From Alphaproteobacteria bacterium (GTDB lineage Bacteria > Pseudomonadota > Alphaproteobacteria > Rhodobacterales > Rhodobacteraceae): 6,105 nt of DNA. Shown piece after piece: positions 4,988 through 6,105 of the stretch. The stretch's first letter is position 1, and the number at the start of each line of letters is the position of its first letter. The stretch is taken from the NCBI GenBank assembly GCA_030424705.1, contig JAUHWJ010000134.1, positions 1 to 6,105 of the forward strand. Direction: 5' to 3'. The notes below the pieces were generated by a model that saw only the letters and a list, made by a program, of their open reading frames with translations, made no database searches and was not told the DNA's origin. The translations under genes and the position numbers were made by a program.

Positions 4988-6105
4988 TCAGAGGTCCGCG
5001 TGGAATTCCTCGATCAGATGCCGGACGACGGCGCGCCCCGCCTCCGCCGCATCGCCGCTCGCCGCCTTCGCCGCCTCGAAGACGGCGCGTTGCCGGTCGG
5101 CGCCGTTGCCGGCCTCCGCGATCCGCAGCATACCCTCGACCTCGACCAGCGAGCCGAGCGCCGCCGCGTCCTCCTCCACAAGCTCGACCAGCTCCTCCGC
5201 CAGCTCCGGGAAGGGGACGATGGCGCCGCGGCCGAAATCGATCAGCCCTTCCGCCATGCCATAGCGCTGCGCGCGCCAGCGGTTCTCCGCGATCAGGAAC
5301 CGGTCATACATCCGCCAGCGCTGGTTCTTCGTCTTGAGCCGCCAGAGCATCCGCATGATCGCCTGCGTCGCCGCGGCGATGGTCACGGCGTCCTCCAGCC
5401 GCGGGCAGACGTCGCAGATGCGGCTTTCGAGCGTGGGGAAGCGGTGGGAGGGGCGAAGATCCCACCAGATCTTCGAGCCGTCCTCGATGATCCCGAGATC
5501 GATCAGCGTGGTGAGCATCCGCTCATAGTCCGCCCAGCTCGCGACCTGGGGCGGGAGCCCGGTGCGGGGCAGGTTGTCGAAGACCGTGAGCCGGTAGGAG
5601 GAAAGCCCCGTATCCCGCCCCTGCCAGAAGGGGGAGGAGCAGGACATGGCCAGAAGGTGAGGCAGGAAATAGCTCATCTGCGGCATGAGGTCGGTGCGGA
5701 GCGCGTCGTCGTCCAGCCCGACATGAACGTGCATCCCGCAGATGAGGAGCCGCTCCGCCACCCCTCCGAGCGCGCGCTGAAGCTGATGATAGCGGTCCTT
5801 GTCCGTATGCCGCTGGTCCTTCCAGTCCGCGAACGGGTGGCAGGAGGCGGCGACGGGGGCGAGGCCGTAATTCCTCGCCTCCCGCGCGACGACGGAGCGG
5901 AGCCGCTTCAGCTCCTCCCGCGCCTCTTTCGGCCCGGCGCAGACGGCCGTGCCGATCTCGATCTGGCATTGCAGGAACTCGGGAGAGACCTGCCCCTCCA
6001 GCTCCGCCGCGCAGGCCGCCATCAGCCCCTCCGGCGCCTCCGCGAGGGAGAGGCTTTCGAGGTCGACGAGGAGGTATTCCTCCTCGACGCCGATGGAGAA
6101 GGCGG
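4988..6105 (-). CDS. ybdK: YbdK-type carboxylate-amine ligase (glutamate-cysteine ligase 2 family), 5' end missing
   Basis: ATP-dependent ligase of the GCS2 family; E. coli YbdK shows weak gamma-glutamylcysteine synthesis and its physiological substrate is unsettled. 371 residues are visible. The first, [14 protein letters not shown], is the family's N-terminal signature with the EEE that contributes to ATP/Mg binding, so only a few residues lie beyond the right edge. Further family blocks, numbered from the first visible residue: CHPFADW (88-94), [12 protein letters not shown] (122-133), [16 protein letters not shown] (156-171), LPRTGLPPQ (178-186), [19 protein letters not shown] (213-231), and [10 protein letters not shown] downstream. 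The length fits E. coli YbdK (372 aa). The frame runs on through the in-frame Met at 6020-6022, which would cut off the signature, so that Met is internal. The stop TGA is at 4988-4990. The lipoprotein gene follows on the same strand and the two may be cotranscribed. Confidence 0.93.
   Translation of the reverse strand, partial: AFSIGVEEEYLLVDLESLSLAEAPEGLMAACAAELEGQVSPEFLQCQIEIGTAVCAGPKEAREELKRLRSVVAREARNYGLAPVAASCHPFADWKDQRHTDKDRYHQLQRALGGVAERLLICGMHVHVGLDDDALRTDLMPQMSYFLPHLLAMSCSSPFWQGRDTGLSSYRLTVFDNLPRTGLPPQVASWADYERMLTTLIDLGIIEDGSKIWWDLRPSHRFPTLESRICDVCPRLEDAVTIAAATQAIMRMLWRLKTKNQRWRMYDRFLIAENRWRAQRYGMAEGLIDFGRGAIVPFPELAEELVELVEEDAAALGSLVEVEGMLRIAEAGNGADRQRAVFEAAKAASGDAAEAGRAVVRHLIEEFHADL

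Noticed and set aside
1..6105. CRISPR array, rRNA or tRNA genes
   Set aside because: No regularly spaced repeats, rRNA segments or cloverleaf-like sequences were found on either strand.

Overview
The window is a very GC-rich piece of bacterial chromosome. The gene set and protein flavour (PurC start, Uup with an ASGGE first signature, small Rhodobacterales-style lipoprotein) suggest an alphaproteobacterium, probably Rhodobacterales. That placement is an inference from protein character, not from a marker gene.

Layout, left to right. (1) The 5' part of purC (minus strand, runs off the left edge), with a good sigma70-like promoter and a leader stem-loop. (2) A divergent gene for a membrane-anchored conserved hypothetical protein (363-1661, plus). 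(3) The ABC-F ATPase gene uup (1672-3495, minus), convergent with the previous gene and only 10 bp away. (4) An orphan 221-residue gene of unknown function (3638-4303, plus). (5) A small exported, probably lipidated protein (4340-4900, minus). (6) A YbdK-type carboxylate-amine ligase (4988 to the right edge, minus, 5' end missing).

The backbone on the right reads ybdK > lipoprotein > uup, all on the minus strand. The orphan gene interrupts this run in the opposite orientation. It has clearly lower GC than its neighbours and is bracketed by a 30-bp direct repeat (3520-3549 and 4325-4354, 28 of 30 identical, 17-bp perfect core). The right copy contains the stop codon and last residues of the lipoprotein gene. 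Collapsing the two copies into one would restore a tidy lipoprotein-uup tandem with a 39-bp spacer. The simplest reading is a compact one-gene insertion of about 805 bp with att-like or target-duplication ends and no recombinase of its own. This is the most interesting part of the window.

The remaining genes are housekeeping: purine synthesis (purC), a ribosome-associated ABC-F protein (uup) and a gamma-glutamyl-type ligase (ybdK). No evident pathway links them. Secondary curiosities are a perfect 10-bp hairpin directly abutting the uup start codon, where a Shine-Dalgarno sequence would be expected, and hairpins in both leaders of the purC divergent region.
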